From Pelodera strongyloides (taxonomy: Eukaryota > Nematoda > Chromadorea > Rhabditida > Rhabditidae): a DNA stretch of 64,000 bases. Under the pieces are notes generated by a model, which did not search any database, was not told the DNA's origin, and worked only from the letters and a program-made list of their open reading frames with translations. Positions within the stretch are counted from its first letter, which is position 1, and each line of letters begins with the position of its first letter. Below, piece by piece: positions 36,150 through 46,925 of the stretch. The position numbers were made by a program, and so were the translations under genes. The stretch is taken from contig JAANDG010000354.1 in assembly GCA_036852015.1 (NCBI GenBank), positions 1 through 64,000 of the forward strand, given 5' to 3'.

Positions 36150-39100
36150 ATGTTTTGTGAACGAAAAATCGAAAGGTGCGTGACAAGATAGTGCTCGCCA
36201 AAGTTCTCAACAGACTTTGCGTTCTCAAAACACCGAGACAAGGTTATTTCGACATAAGAATTCTACAAACGGTGTTTGGTGAACGAAAAGTGCGTGACAA
36301 GATAGTGTTCACAAAAACACAGACTGTTCGTTCTCACCGAGGCAAGATTGTTTCGACATAAGAATTCCAAAAACGGCCTTAGGTGAACGAAAAGTGCGTG
36401 ACAAGATAGTGTTCACAGAAACACAGACTGTTCTTTCTCAACACACCGAGGCAAGATTGTTTCGACATAAGAATTCCAAAAACGGCCTTTGGTGAACGAA
36501 AAGTGCGTGACAAGATAGTGTTCACAGAAACACAAACTGTTCGTTCTCAACACACCGAGGCAAGATTGTTTCGACATAAGAATTCCAAAAACGGTGTTTG
36601 GTGAACGAAAAGAGCGTGACAAGATAGAGCTCGCAAAAACACAGAATGTTGGTTCTCAAAACACCGAGGCAAGATTATTTCGACATAAGAATTCTACAAA
36701 CGGTGTTTGGTGAACGAAAAGTGCGTGACAAGATAGAGCTCGTCAAAGCACAGACTTTTGGTTCTCAAAACACGGAGGCAAGATTGTTTCGACATAAGAA
36801 TTCCAAAAACGGCCTTTGGTGAACGAAAAGTGCGTGACAAGATAGTGTTCACAGAAACACAGACTGTTCGTTCTCAACACACCGAGGCAAGATTGTTTCG
36901 ACATAAGAATTCCAAAAACGGTGTTTGGTGAACGAAAAGTGCGTGACAAGATAGAGCTCGCCAAAGCACAGACTTTTGGTTCTCAAAACGCAGAGGCAAG
37001 ATTGTTTCGACATAAGAATTCCAAAAACGGCCTTTGGTGGACGAAAAGTGCGTGACAAGATAGTGTTCACAGAAACACAGACTGTTCGTTCTCAACACAC
37101 CGAGGCAAGATTTTTTCGACATAAGAATTCCAAAAACGGTGTTTGGTGAACGAAAAGTGCGTGACAAGATAGAGCTGGCCAAAGCGCAGACTTTTGGTTC
37201 TCAAAACACAGAGGCAAGATTGTTTCGACATAAGAATTCCAAAAACGGCCTTTGGTGAACGAAACGTGCGTGACAAGATAGTGTTCACAGAAACACAGAC
37301 TGTTCGTTCTCAACACACCGAGGCAAGATTGTTTCGACATAAGAATTCCAAAAACGGTGTTTGGTGAACGAAAAGTGCGTGACAAGATAGAGCTGGCCAA
37401 AGCGCAGACTTTTGGTTCTCAAAACACAGAGGCAAGATTGTTTCGACGTAAGAATTCCAAAAACGGCCTTTGGTGAACGAAAAGTGCGTGACAAGATAGA
37501 GCGCGCAAAAACATAGAATGTTGGTTCTCAAAACACCGAGGCAAGATTATTTCGACATAAGAATTCTACAAACGGTGTTTGGTGAACGAAAAGTGCGTGA
37601 CAAGATAGTGTTCACAGAAACACAGACTGTTCGTTCTCAACACACCGAGGCAAGATTGTTTCGACATAAGAATTCCAAAAACGGTGTTTGGTGAACGAAA
37701 AGAGCGTGACAAGATAGAGCTCGCAAAAACACAGAATGTTGGTTCACAAAACACCGAGGCAAGATTATTTCGACATAAGAATTCTACAAACGGTGTTTGA
37801 TGAACGAAAAGTGCGTGACAAGATAGAGCTCGTCAAAGCACAGACTTTTGGTTCTCAAAACACGGAGGCAAGATTGTTTCGACATAAGAATTCCAAAAAC
37901 GGCCTTTGGTGGACGAAAAGTGCGTGACAAGATAGGGTTCACAGAAACACAGACTGTTCGTTCTCAACACACCGAGGCAAGATTGTTTCGACATAAGAAT
38001 TCCAAAAACGGTGTTTGGTGAACGAAAAGAGCGTGACAAGATATAGCTCGCAAAAACACAGAATGTTGGTTCTCAAAACACCGAGGCAAGATTATTTCGA
38101 CATAAGAATTCTACAAACGGTGTTTGGTGAACGAAAAGTGCGTGACAAGATAGAGCTCGTCAAAGCACAGACTTTTGGTTCTCAAAACACGGAGGCAAGA
38201 TTGTTTCGACATAAGAATTCCAAAAACGGCCTTTGGTGAACGAAAAGTGCGTGACAAGATAGTGTTCACAGAAACACAGACTGTTCGTTCTCAACACACC
38301 GAGGCAAGATTGTTTCGACATAAGAATTCCAAAAACGGTGTTTGGTGAACGAAAAGTGCGTGACAAGATAGAGCTCGCCAAAGCACAGACTTTTGGTTCT
38401 CAAAACGCAGAGGCAAGATTGTTTCGACATAAGAATTCCAAAAATGGCCTTTGGTGGACGAAAAGTGCGTGACAAGATAGTGTTCACAGAAACACAGACT
38501 GTTCGTTCTCAACACACCGAGGCAAGATTGTTTCGACATAAGAATTCCAAAAACGGTGTTTGGTGAACGAAAAGAGCGTGACAAGATAGAGCTCGCCAAA
38601 GCACAGACTTTTGGTTCTCAAAACACAGAGGCAAGATTGTTTCGACATAAGAATTCCAAAAACGGCCTTTGGTGAACGAAAAGTGCGTGACAAGATAGTG
38701 TTCACAGAAACACAGACTGTTCGTTCTCAACACACCGAGGCAAGATTGTTTCGACATAAGAATTCCAAAAACGGTGTTTGGTGAACGAAAAGTGCGTGAC
38801 AAGATAGAGCTGGCCAAAGCGCAGACTTTTGGTTCTCAAAACACAGAGGCAAGATTGTTTCGACATAAGAATTCCAAAAACGGCCTTTGGTGAACGAAAA
38901 GTGCGTGACAAGATAGAGCGCGCAAAAACATAGAATGTTGGTTCGCAAAACACCGAGGCAAGATTATTTCGACATAAGAATTCTACAAACGGTGTTTGGT
39001 GAACGAAAAGTGCGTGACAAGATAGTGTTCACAAAAACAGAGACTTTGGTCCTCAAAACACCGAGGCAAGATTATTTCGGCACAAAAAGCTCGAAAACGG

Positions 39101-41510
39101 CCTTTGGTGAACGAAAAGTGCGTGACAAGATAGCGTTCACAAAAACACAGACTGTTCGTTCTCAACACACCGAGGCAAGATTGTTTCGACATAAGAATTC
39201 CAAAAACGGTGTTTGGTGAACGAAAAGTGCGTGACAAGATAGAGCTGGCCAAAGCGCAGACTTTTGGTTCTCAAAACACAGAGGCAAGATTGTTTCGACA
39301 TAAGAATTCCAAAAACGGCCTTTGGTGAACGAAAAGTGCGTGACAAGATAGAGCGCGCAAAAACATAGAATGTTGGTTCGCAAAACACCGAGGCAAGATT
39401 ATTTCGACATAAGAATTCTACAAACGGTGTTTGGTGAACGAAAAGTGCGTGACAAGATAGTGTTCACAAAAACACAGACTTTTGGTTCCTCAAAACACAG
39501 AGGCAAGATTATTTCGGCACAAAAAGCTCGAAAACGGCCTTTGGTGAACGAAAAGTGCGTGACAAGATAGCGTTCACAAAAACACAGACTGTTCGTTCTC
39601 AACACACCGAGGCAAGATTGTTTCGACATAAGAATTCCAAAAACGGTGTTTGGTGAACGAAAAGTGCGTGACAAGATAGAGCTCGCAAAAGCACAGACTT
39701 TTGGTTCTCAAAACACAGAGGCAAGATTGTTTCGACATAAGAATTCCAAAAACGGCCTTTGATGAACGAAAAGTGCGTGACAAGATAGTGTTCACAAAAA
39801 CACACACTGTTCGTTCTCAACACACCGAGGCAAGATTGTTTCGACATAAGAATTCCAAAAACGGTGTTTGGTGAACGAAAAGAGCGGGACAAGATAGAGC
39901 TCGCCAAACCACAGACTTTTGGTTCTCAAAACACAGAGGCAAGATTGTTTCGACATAAGAATTCCAAAAACGGTGTTTGGTGAACGAAAAGTGCGTGACA
40001 AGATAGAGCTCGCAAAAGCACAGACTTTTGGTTCTCAAAACACAGAGGCAAGATTGTTTCGACATAAGAATTCCAAAAACGGCCTTTGATGAACGAAAAG
40101 TGCGTGACAAGATAGTGTTCACAAAAACACACACTGTTCGTTCTCAACACACCGAGGCAAGATTGTTTCGACATAAGAATTCCAAAAACGGCCTTTGGTG
40201 AACGAAAAGTGCGTGACAAGATAGTGTTTACAAAAACACAGACTGTTGGTTCTCAACACACCGAGACAAGATTATTTCGGCATAAGAATTCTGCAAAGGG
40301 TGTTTGGTGAAGAAAAGTGCGTGACAAAATAGAGCTCGCCAAAGCACAGACTTTTGGTTCTCAAAACACCAAGGCAAGATTATTTCGGCATAAGAATTCT
40401 ACAATCGGTGTTTGGTGAACGAAAAGTGCGTGACAAGATAGTGTTCACAAAAACACAGACTGTTCGTTCTCAACACACCGAGACAAGATTGTTTCGACAT
40501 AAGAATTCCAAAAACGGTGTTTGGTGAACGAAAAGTGCGTGACAAGATAGAGCTGGCCAAAGCGCAGACTTTTGGTTCTCAAAACACAGAGGCAAGATTG
40601 TTTCGACATAAGAATTCCAAAAACGGCCTTTGGTGAACGAAAAGTGCGTGACAAGATAGTGTTCACAAAAACACAGACTGTTCGTTCTCAACACACCGAG
40701 GCAAGATTGTTTCGACATAAGAATTCCAAAAACGGTGTTTGGTGAACGAAAAGTGCGTGACAAGATAGAGCTCGCCAAAGCACAGACTTTTGGTTCTCAA
40801 AACACAGAGGCAAGATTGTTTCGACATAAGAATTCCAAAAACGGCCTTTGGTGAACGAAAAGTGCGTGACAAGATAGTGTTCACAAACACACAGACTGTT
40901 CGTTCTCAACACACCGAGGCAAGATTGTTTCGACATAAGAATTCCAAAAACGGTGTTTGGTGAACGAAAAGTGCGTGACAAGATAGTGTTCACAAAAACA
41001 CAGACTGTTCGTTCTCAACACACCGAGGCAAGATTGTTTCGACATAAGAATTCCAAAAACGGTGTTTGGTGAACGAAAAGAGCGTGACAAGATAGAGCTG
41101 GCCAAAGCGCAGACTTTTGGTTCTCAAAACACAGAGGCAAGATTGTTTCGACATAAGAATTCCAAAAACGGCTTTGGTGAACGAAAAGTGCGTGACAAGA
41201 TAGTGTTCACAAAAACACAGACTGTTCGTTCTCAACACACCGAGGCAAGATTGTTTCGACATAAGAATTCCAAAAACGGTGTTTGGTGAACGAAAAGTGC
41301 GTGACAAGATAGTGTTCACAAAAACACAGACTGTTCGTTCTCAACACACCGAGGCAAGATTGTTTCGACATAAGAATTCCAAAAACGGTGTTTGGTGCAC
41401 GAAAAGTGCGTGACAAGATAGAGCTGGCCAAAGCGCAGACTTTTGGTTCTCAAAACAAAGAGGCAATATTATTTCGGCATAAAAAATAGAAAGACGGTGT
41501 TTGGTGAACG
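36150..41510. repeat. Satellite B: 109-bp monomers, mostly 218-bp dimers
   Basis: About 49 tandem monomers, each with GTGCGTGACAAGATAG and GAGGCAAGATT.TTTCGACATA. GTGCGTGAC recurs at exactly 109 bp (37048, 37157, 37266). Two types alternate: one with GTTCACAGAAACACAGACTG, one with AGCTCGCCAAAGCACAGAC. A third type, with CACAGAATGTTGGTT and CTACAAACGG, is interspersed. The minus strand shows overlapping open frames of 73-109 codons offset by 218 bp. Because 109 is not a multiple of three, these are a by-product of stop-poor repeat sequence, not genes. No sequence relation to satellite A. Confidence 0.97.
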
Positions 41511-42296
41511 AATTTTATCGATTTTTCACAGAATTAAGCAGTTGCCCCGGTATAGTGTTTTTGTGTTGACGGTATAGTGTTTCCGGTATAGTATTTTTGT
41601 GTTATTTCTTTAAACTAGGTAAAGCGAGGGTGTAGAAACAGATAAACCGCACAAAGGTTTAAAATCCTTGCGCCCAAATATTGATTTATCGATTTTTTTG
41701 AACATTTTTAATTGTACTGAAATTTTTTTGCTGGACATTAAAAGTAGCTGCGCTGCGACGCTGTGGAAAAACATACAGACAAAGAACGGAAAATATTCGC
41801 AAATGAGTTGCTTTCGTGCGTTTTTCAGTACAAAAGCGCTTCTCACCTAATAGATTACGCTTTATTCTTCTTCCCGACCAAGTGTATGAAACGCATTTGG
41901 AACATTTTGAGTGACAATTCGGAACTTCGGCTGCATCTACAATTAGCACTTTATTCATAGTCTTTTTGTGACTGTTTTACATCGGTGCGCGAGTTGCAGT
42001 ATAGCAACGATTTACACGCATCCCAACCTGTTGTCCGCCATAGCGCAATGGTGAGTGTGTCGTATTGCCAACCTCACGACGGAGGTTCAGTCCTTCTCGA
42101 GTTCAATTTTGATTCGTATTTTTTATTAAAGTTTGTTTGCAAATTGTTTGCAAATTCAGTGTGTGAGTTCCAAAGCCTTCTTCTTTGCAATGTGAATAAA
42201 GACATGATACGATAGTTTAGAGGAATAACTTTCCTATTCTTTCACGTCCTATCTTATTACTAAAAGGATATTTAGAAAAATATCCGGCAAAAAGGG
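41511..42296. other. Spacer with short GGTATAGT repeats and a tRNA-like stretch
   Basis: 41550-41605 has three copies of CGGTATAGTGTTT-like sequence. 42030-42105 has an A-box-like AGCGCAATGGTGAGTG and a T-arm-like GGAGGTTCAGTCCTTCT, suggesting a worn tRNA-derived SINE; the acceptor stem does not pair. Confidence 0.4.
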
Positions 42297-44150
42297 GACA
42301 ATTCTTTTTACCGTAAAAAGGGTTACTCTCCGTAACAAAGAAAAGGGGGTTGTCAAAAACAGAACAATTCAGTCAAGTCCAGTACTAACATATTAATATA
42401 TTAGCTGATTTACTCGTCTTATAGCAGTAATTAGCCTTAATATATTTAGTTCTAATATTTTTAGTATTCATTTCCTTTACATAAGATAGTGCAGGATCAC
42501 CGGAGATCAGTAAGAGTTAGAGTAATTTAGACAGGAGACGCAGACGGTTACGTTAGGTAAAATATTGTTATATAGACTGTTAGAAATAAGTTTTGGACCC
42601 CGCCCTTTTGCTTTAGGATGTCCCAGGATCCATAATTGGTCTATCGCCCTATCTCCCTGGCAAGGTTCCATTTTGTTAGAACATCGTTTGAAATAACACT
42701 GGTGATCTGTCAGAGGGCGTGAACCTAGTGTATATCAAGTTCCTGAGGCCTCCTGGCCTTACCCTGTAGTATTCTGCTCTAGTGATCTGCCTGCGGGGTT
42801 TACTGTATTTTTGAGTGCAGCTACAGAGTGGTGATCTGCCTACGGGCGCGAACCCAAACTCCGTAGTTTTTTGTGTATTTTCCCGATTAAGAAGTTCATA
42901 TTCGTTTTTTTCTCGGACACACAGCACCAAAGGAAAACCAAGGTAGTGTAGGACGGCGCCTTCACTACACAGTGTTGGAAAATATACAAAAAGAGATGAA
43001 TTCAACTGCTTCTACGACCGGGCAAATTGGCTCTATTCAAGAATAGCCGTCCCAAGAAAGTATGGCCGTCCCAAGATTCTCAACCGTCCCATGGAGAGGC
43101 CAACCGTCCTATGGTGGGGCCAACCGTCCCATGGTGGGGCCAACCGTCCCATGGTGGGGCCAACCGTCCCATGGTGGGGCCAACTTTAGTTTGATTGTAC
43201 ACAGGTAAACTTAAACGAAGAGCATACAACATGTTTCTTGAATTATTCCCTAGGGATGATATTAGGTAGAAAAGGTGGGTATTGATCGGTTTTCCGCAAA
43301 AGTACCAACAAGATAAACTAAAGGGAAGTTAAGAGATATGGCTGAAACACACTGTTTTGGGCAAAATATACTGTATTTTACATCATTTACTTTGCTGAAA
43401 ACAGTGAAAAAACCGTCCGTCGGAGTCCACGACGCTTCCTTTTATGAACAGCGGGCACAAATTCAAACACAAATACACGTTCTATTGGTTATTTAAAAAC
43501 ATAACAATTAAAAAATTGGCCTTTCTATGGGACGGTTGGCCTCGCAATGGGACGGTTGGCCTCTCTATTTGACGGTTTCCTCTCTATGGGACGGTTGGCC
43601 TCTCCATGGGACGGTTGGCCTCTCCATGGGACGGTTGGCCTCTCCATGGGACGGCTATACTTTTTTGGGACGGTTGACCCTCCATGGGGCTGGTATTTTT
43701 TTATGGGACGGCTATACTTTCTTGGGACGGCTATTCTTGAATAGAGCCAATGATTTCAAAGAGCTAGCTTTCTTCGCTTGCCAGCTCCGATTCATTCCAA
43801 ACAGAACCAAAATTGCGATGCATGTCACTTGTCATTAATTATCTGTCAACTAATGTGGTCCGAATGCACAATTATTGGATGTAATTGATCGCCGTTTTTA
43901 TGCTATTTACTTTCAAATATTTGTTTTATCAGCGGAGAATGAATGTCGGTTAGTATTAAACCAGAAGAAGTATTTGTAGATTTGTAGCTGCTTTAAATTT
44001 TTGAATGAACAACAACTTGAAGTAGTGTTCGTGAATTCATCTCTTTTTGTATATTTTCCAAAACTGAATTGTTCTCTTTTTGAAGAACCAAAACCCCCCC
44101 CCCCCTTTTTGTTACGGAGAGTAACTCTTTTTACGGCAAAGAGATACTAC
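42297..44150. mobile_element. Large inverted-repeat element (outer)
   Basis: 42305-42370 (CCGTAAAAAGGGTTACTCTC...) is inverted at 44065-44140. 42965-43010 (GGAAAATATACAAAAAGAGA) is inverted at 44020-44065. On the right the two blocks are contiguous; on the left they are ~600 bp apart, so the left arm carries an insertion or the right a deletion. The inner foldback at 43026-43751 sits in the middle. Confidence 0.75.
43026..43751. mobile_element. Foldback element with iterated 20-bp subterminal repeats
   Basis: The outermost 29 bp (from ATTGGCTCTATTCAAG) are perfectly inverted at the other end. Inside each arm a 20-bp unit, GGCCAACCGTCCCATGGTGG on the left and its inverse GACGGTTGGCCTCTCCATGG on the right, is repeated about five to eight times. 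The central ~320 bp are unique with no ORF. Iterated arm repeats resemble Foldback-type transposons, where they act as multiple transposase-binding sites; here that is inference. Confidence 0.85.
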
Positions 44151-45009
44151 CTGTGCATGTGTACAATGAGCTTTTATTTCTCAGTGCGCCAAAAAAATTG
44201 TACTTATAAATTTATCATGGGGTAAACTAACTTGCGCAATTTGGTATTCAAGAACCGGAACTCACGCTAGGTCTAAACGACTCTGGAGCTTTTTACTATG
44301 TTCCTTCTTGACAGGGAGTTTCCCTTAAACCCCCCATATTGGCAGGGAGTTTCCCTCAATGACCGTACCTGTCGCCCGTATGACATGAGTACGCTAGCAT
44401 CCAAACCACAAATAGTGCTTTTTTAATACGTCTGCTGTATTTCGCGTACGCTTTAATTGTTTCGGTTTTTGAAATAGAAAAATGGCGCGACTTTGCTTTA
44501 CTTCTTTGTTAATGTTATATTTCGCGCTGTGTGTTTGCTTTTCGTACTAAACCGTTTCCCCTGCAGCTTGAACCTCAATCGCTGTCATCGAAGATTTCGG
44601 TAACAGTCATTGCAGAGGACGATCTTTCTCGGTCTTCTAAGTTTCAATTTTTAAATTCATTGGACCCATTCCACTATTAAGATCGGGATTCGCAAATAAG
44701 TCAAAGGAATATGAATCTGCTTGCCACGCATGTACCAAGCGTGTCTCTTTAGACGGTACGTTGCTATCTTACTTTGACGTGTCGTTTTATTCGAATACCA
44801 GTGTATTAGATGGTATTACTAAAGCCCAGCAAGTCATGTTTATTTCACGTTCCAGGTATTCTCACCTTCAAACCTTTCGGCCTCCGTTATGTCTCACTTG
44901 AGCGTCAGTAAGAGGTTGGTTTTGAGTAGTTTTGACGCTTTTTCTCGTTAGTCAGCTACTGCATACAGACCTTCATGATTTTCTTACTGTGAGTACTAAA
45001 AATAGTGAT
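44151..45009. other. Spacer
   Basis: No gene. Two copies of CAGGGAGTTTCCCT about 35 bp apart near 44315-44357. Confidence 0.45.
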
Positions 45010-46385
45010 ACAATTATTTATCGTAAAAAAGTACTCTGTTTTAGGTAGGTGTTTTTGGTTATTCATTTACCAGCCGTTCGAAGAGCAGCTACAAAAAGTG
45101 AAAAATGCATTATTTTAATACTTACCTATTCTATGAAAATGACCAGTCAGTCTCATCCGACTGCAGGAATCGGCCTTCGGCCGATTGTTACCCTACTACT
45201 TAAATTTCCTATTATACTATGATGCTTTACTTTTATTTGCCAATTATTCATTTACCAGCCGTTCGAAGAGCCCTACGGGTTCTTCTCCGACTGGAGAAAT
45301 CGTCCTTCGGCCGACTGTTACACACTGTTCAAAAAAACTTTCATTTACGTTTATGTGGAAACGTATAATTTGGTTCTGGACTTCAGAGTTCTTGCAAATC
45401 ATGCAAGTTTGCTATCGCACTTCTCTTCACCTATAAGATCTCCTATAATATCCTCGACATATAAGCTCAACCGGTAGAGCGTTGGACTGTGAATCGAGAG
45501 ATTGTGTTCTGCTGTGGGTTCGAATCCCGCCAGCGGCAAAGATTTTTTTTTCTTTTTGAAAGGATTTCGTTATGTTCAAACAAACAAAAAAGTAAACTCT
45601 TCTACTTTATATAATAGGATATCCAACGGGGATCCAAAAATTGCGGCGCTCCATTTGTCTTCTAACTGTGTAAATGTGGTGCGGACTATGGAACTAGACA
45701 TATTGAGAATTGAATAGATAGAAAATTTACAGTAGGACGTGTAATTGTTGATGTGAGTAGGTTATTACGCCTTTTGCGGCATATAAATGATATAAATGCC
45801 TATTTCCAGTCTCACATAAAAATTGTGGATCACAACACGACAAATACATAACAGATCAAATCAAGGTAGTGAAATCTGCTTCATAGTTAATTGTCATTCA
45901 CATAGTTACCTTTGTATTCACTGAACAAACATGTTTTATTTAACGTCTACACCTGTCCTGTGCGACTACTCGACTGCTAGCCGCCAAGTTTGAGTAGGCT
46001 GAAAACTATACGACTATTGTTACACAGTTTCCCCAGCCGCAATTTTTGGCTCCCCGTTGGATATCAATGAATAATTGGCAAATAAAAGTAAAGCATCATA
46101 GTATAATAGGAAATTTAAGTAGTAGGGTAACAATCGGCCGAAGGCCGATTCCTGCAGTCGGATGAGACTGACTGGTCATTTTCATAGAATAGGTAAGTAT
46201 TAAAATAATGCATTTTTCACTTTTTGTAGCTGCTACCCACAAACGAATTGGTCTCTTTTTGTCGCCGCTAAATTTTCTGGTCGTTAACTAACTACCTCAT
46301 AACAATGATGGCGCAGAAGAACCAAAAACACCTACCTCAAACAGAGCACTTTTTCACGGTAAAATAATTTGCCTCTTTTTAGAGA
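45010..46385. mobile_element. Foldback element with 167-bp perfect inner arms
   Basis: 45086-45252 is inverted at 46069-46235, essentially perfect. 45010-45065 pairs with about 46328-46385, and 45618-45645 pairs with 46041-46067, so three nested stems exist. The left arm holds a partial tandem copy (ATTCATTTACCAGCCGTTCG at about 45060 and 45245). The right arm carries ~80 bp of extra sequence between stems. A tRNA-like sequence lies between the arms. No transposase ORF. Confidence 0.8.
45463..45539 (+). pseudogene. tRNA-like sequence (His GTG-like anticodon arm), degenerate
   Basis: A-box AAGCTCAACCGGTAGAGC, anticodon loop CTGTGAA (GTG, His), an expanded variable segment of about 15 nt, and a perfect T-arm GTGGGTTCGAATCCCGC, followed by CAGCGGCA and a T8 run. 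The 5' acceptor strand does not pair with CAGCGGC, so it is a pseudogene or a SINE head, not a working tRNA. Confidence 0.55.
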
Positions 46386-46925
46386 TGTTTGGAAAATATC
46401 AAGCCAAACTAATTGAATGTTCATTTAGGGGATATAAGTAAATCACTCATTTAAGTAGGCATTATTCACTGAGTGCCAATTCTGCGGCTCATCTACTTTG
46501 AGAACTTAAGTGTTCAATTTCTTTCCTTTTATCGAACGATTATGGACATTCGGTGTTAGCTTCCAATAAACAAGCATTATGCAGCAGAATTTGTTTAAAG
46601 GGAAGTAATAACGAATAAATTCGTAATCTGTTTACAATTAGGCTGTTCCGCAACGACGAATTTGCATGGAAAATAATTTACATCTTGGTCATCTCCAAAA
46701 CATACCAACCTACACCCTATGCGAATTTTAGTTGAAATATCCAAGCTATGTGGGTTAATTGTTTTACCGTATACCTTGATTACCTTGACGAGGTAATCGA
46801 GAAATAAAGACTGAGGAGGCCTTACAGACTCCGATACCACCAAACTGGCAAAACCCTCGTTTCGCTAACCAAACAAACCATTTCCCTCGCCAGGGAAACT
46901 AGGTGATCAAAATGGGAAGAAATCG
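46386..46925. other. Spacer upstream of the LINE
   Basis: A minus-strand frame open for 82 codons at 46595-46843 has no recognisable motif. Otherwise AT-rich with nothing supported. Confidence 0.4.

Noticed and set aside
36413..41431. Dozens of overlapping minus-strand ORFs of 70-109 codons with similar Cys/Phe-rich peptides
   Set aside because: They follow the 109-bp satellite period exactly, appear in shifting frames (109 is not divisible by three) and have no splice or start context. They are repeat by-products.
45980..45998. CCAAGTTTGAG, matching the end of the nematode SL1 spliced leader
   Set aside because: Only 11 nt match; the upstream half of the leader and the downstream SL RNA body with an Sm site are absent.
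46595..46843. 82-codon minus-strand ORF
   Set aside because: No motif, no splice support and no partner; length is within chance for this base composition.
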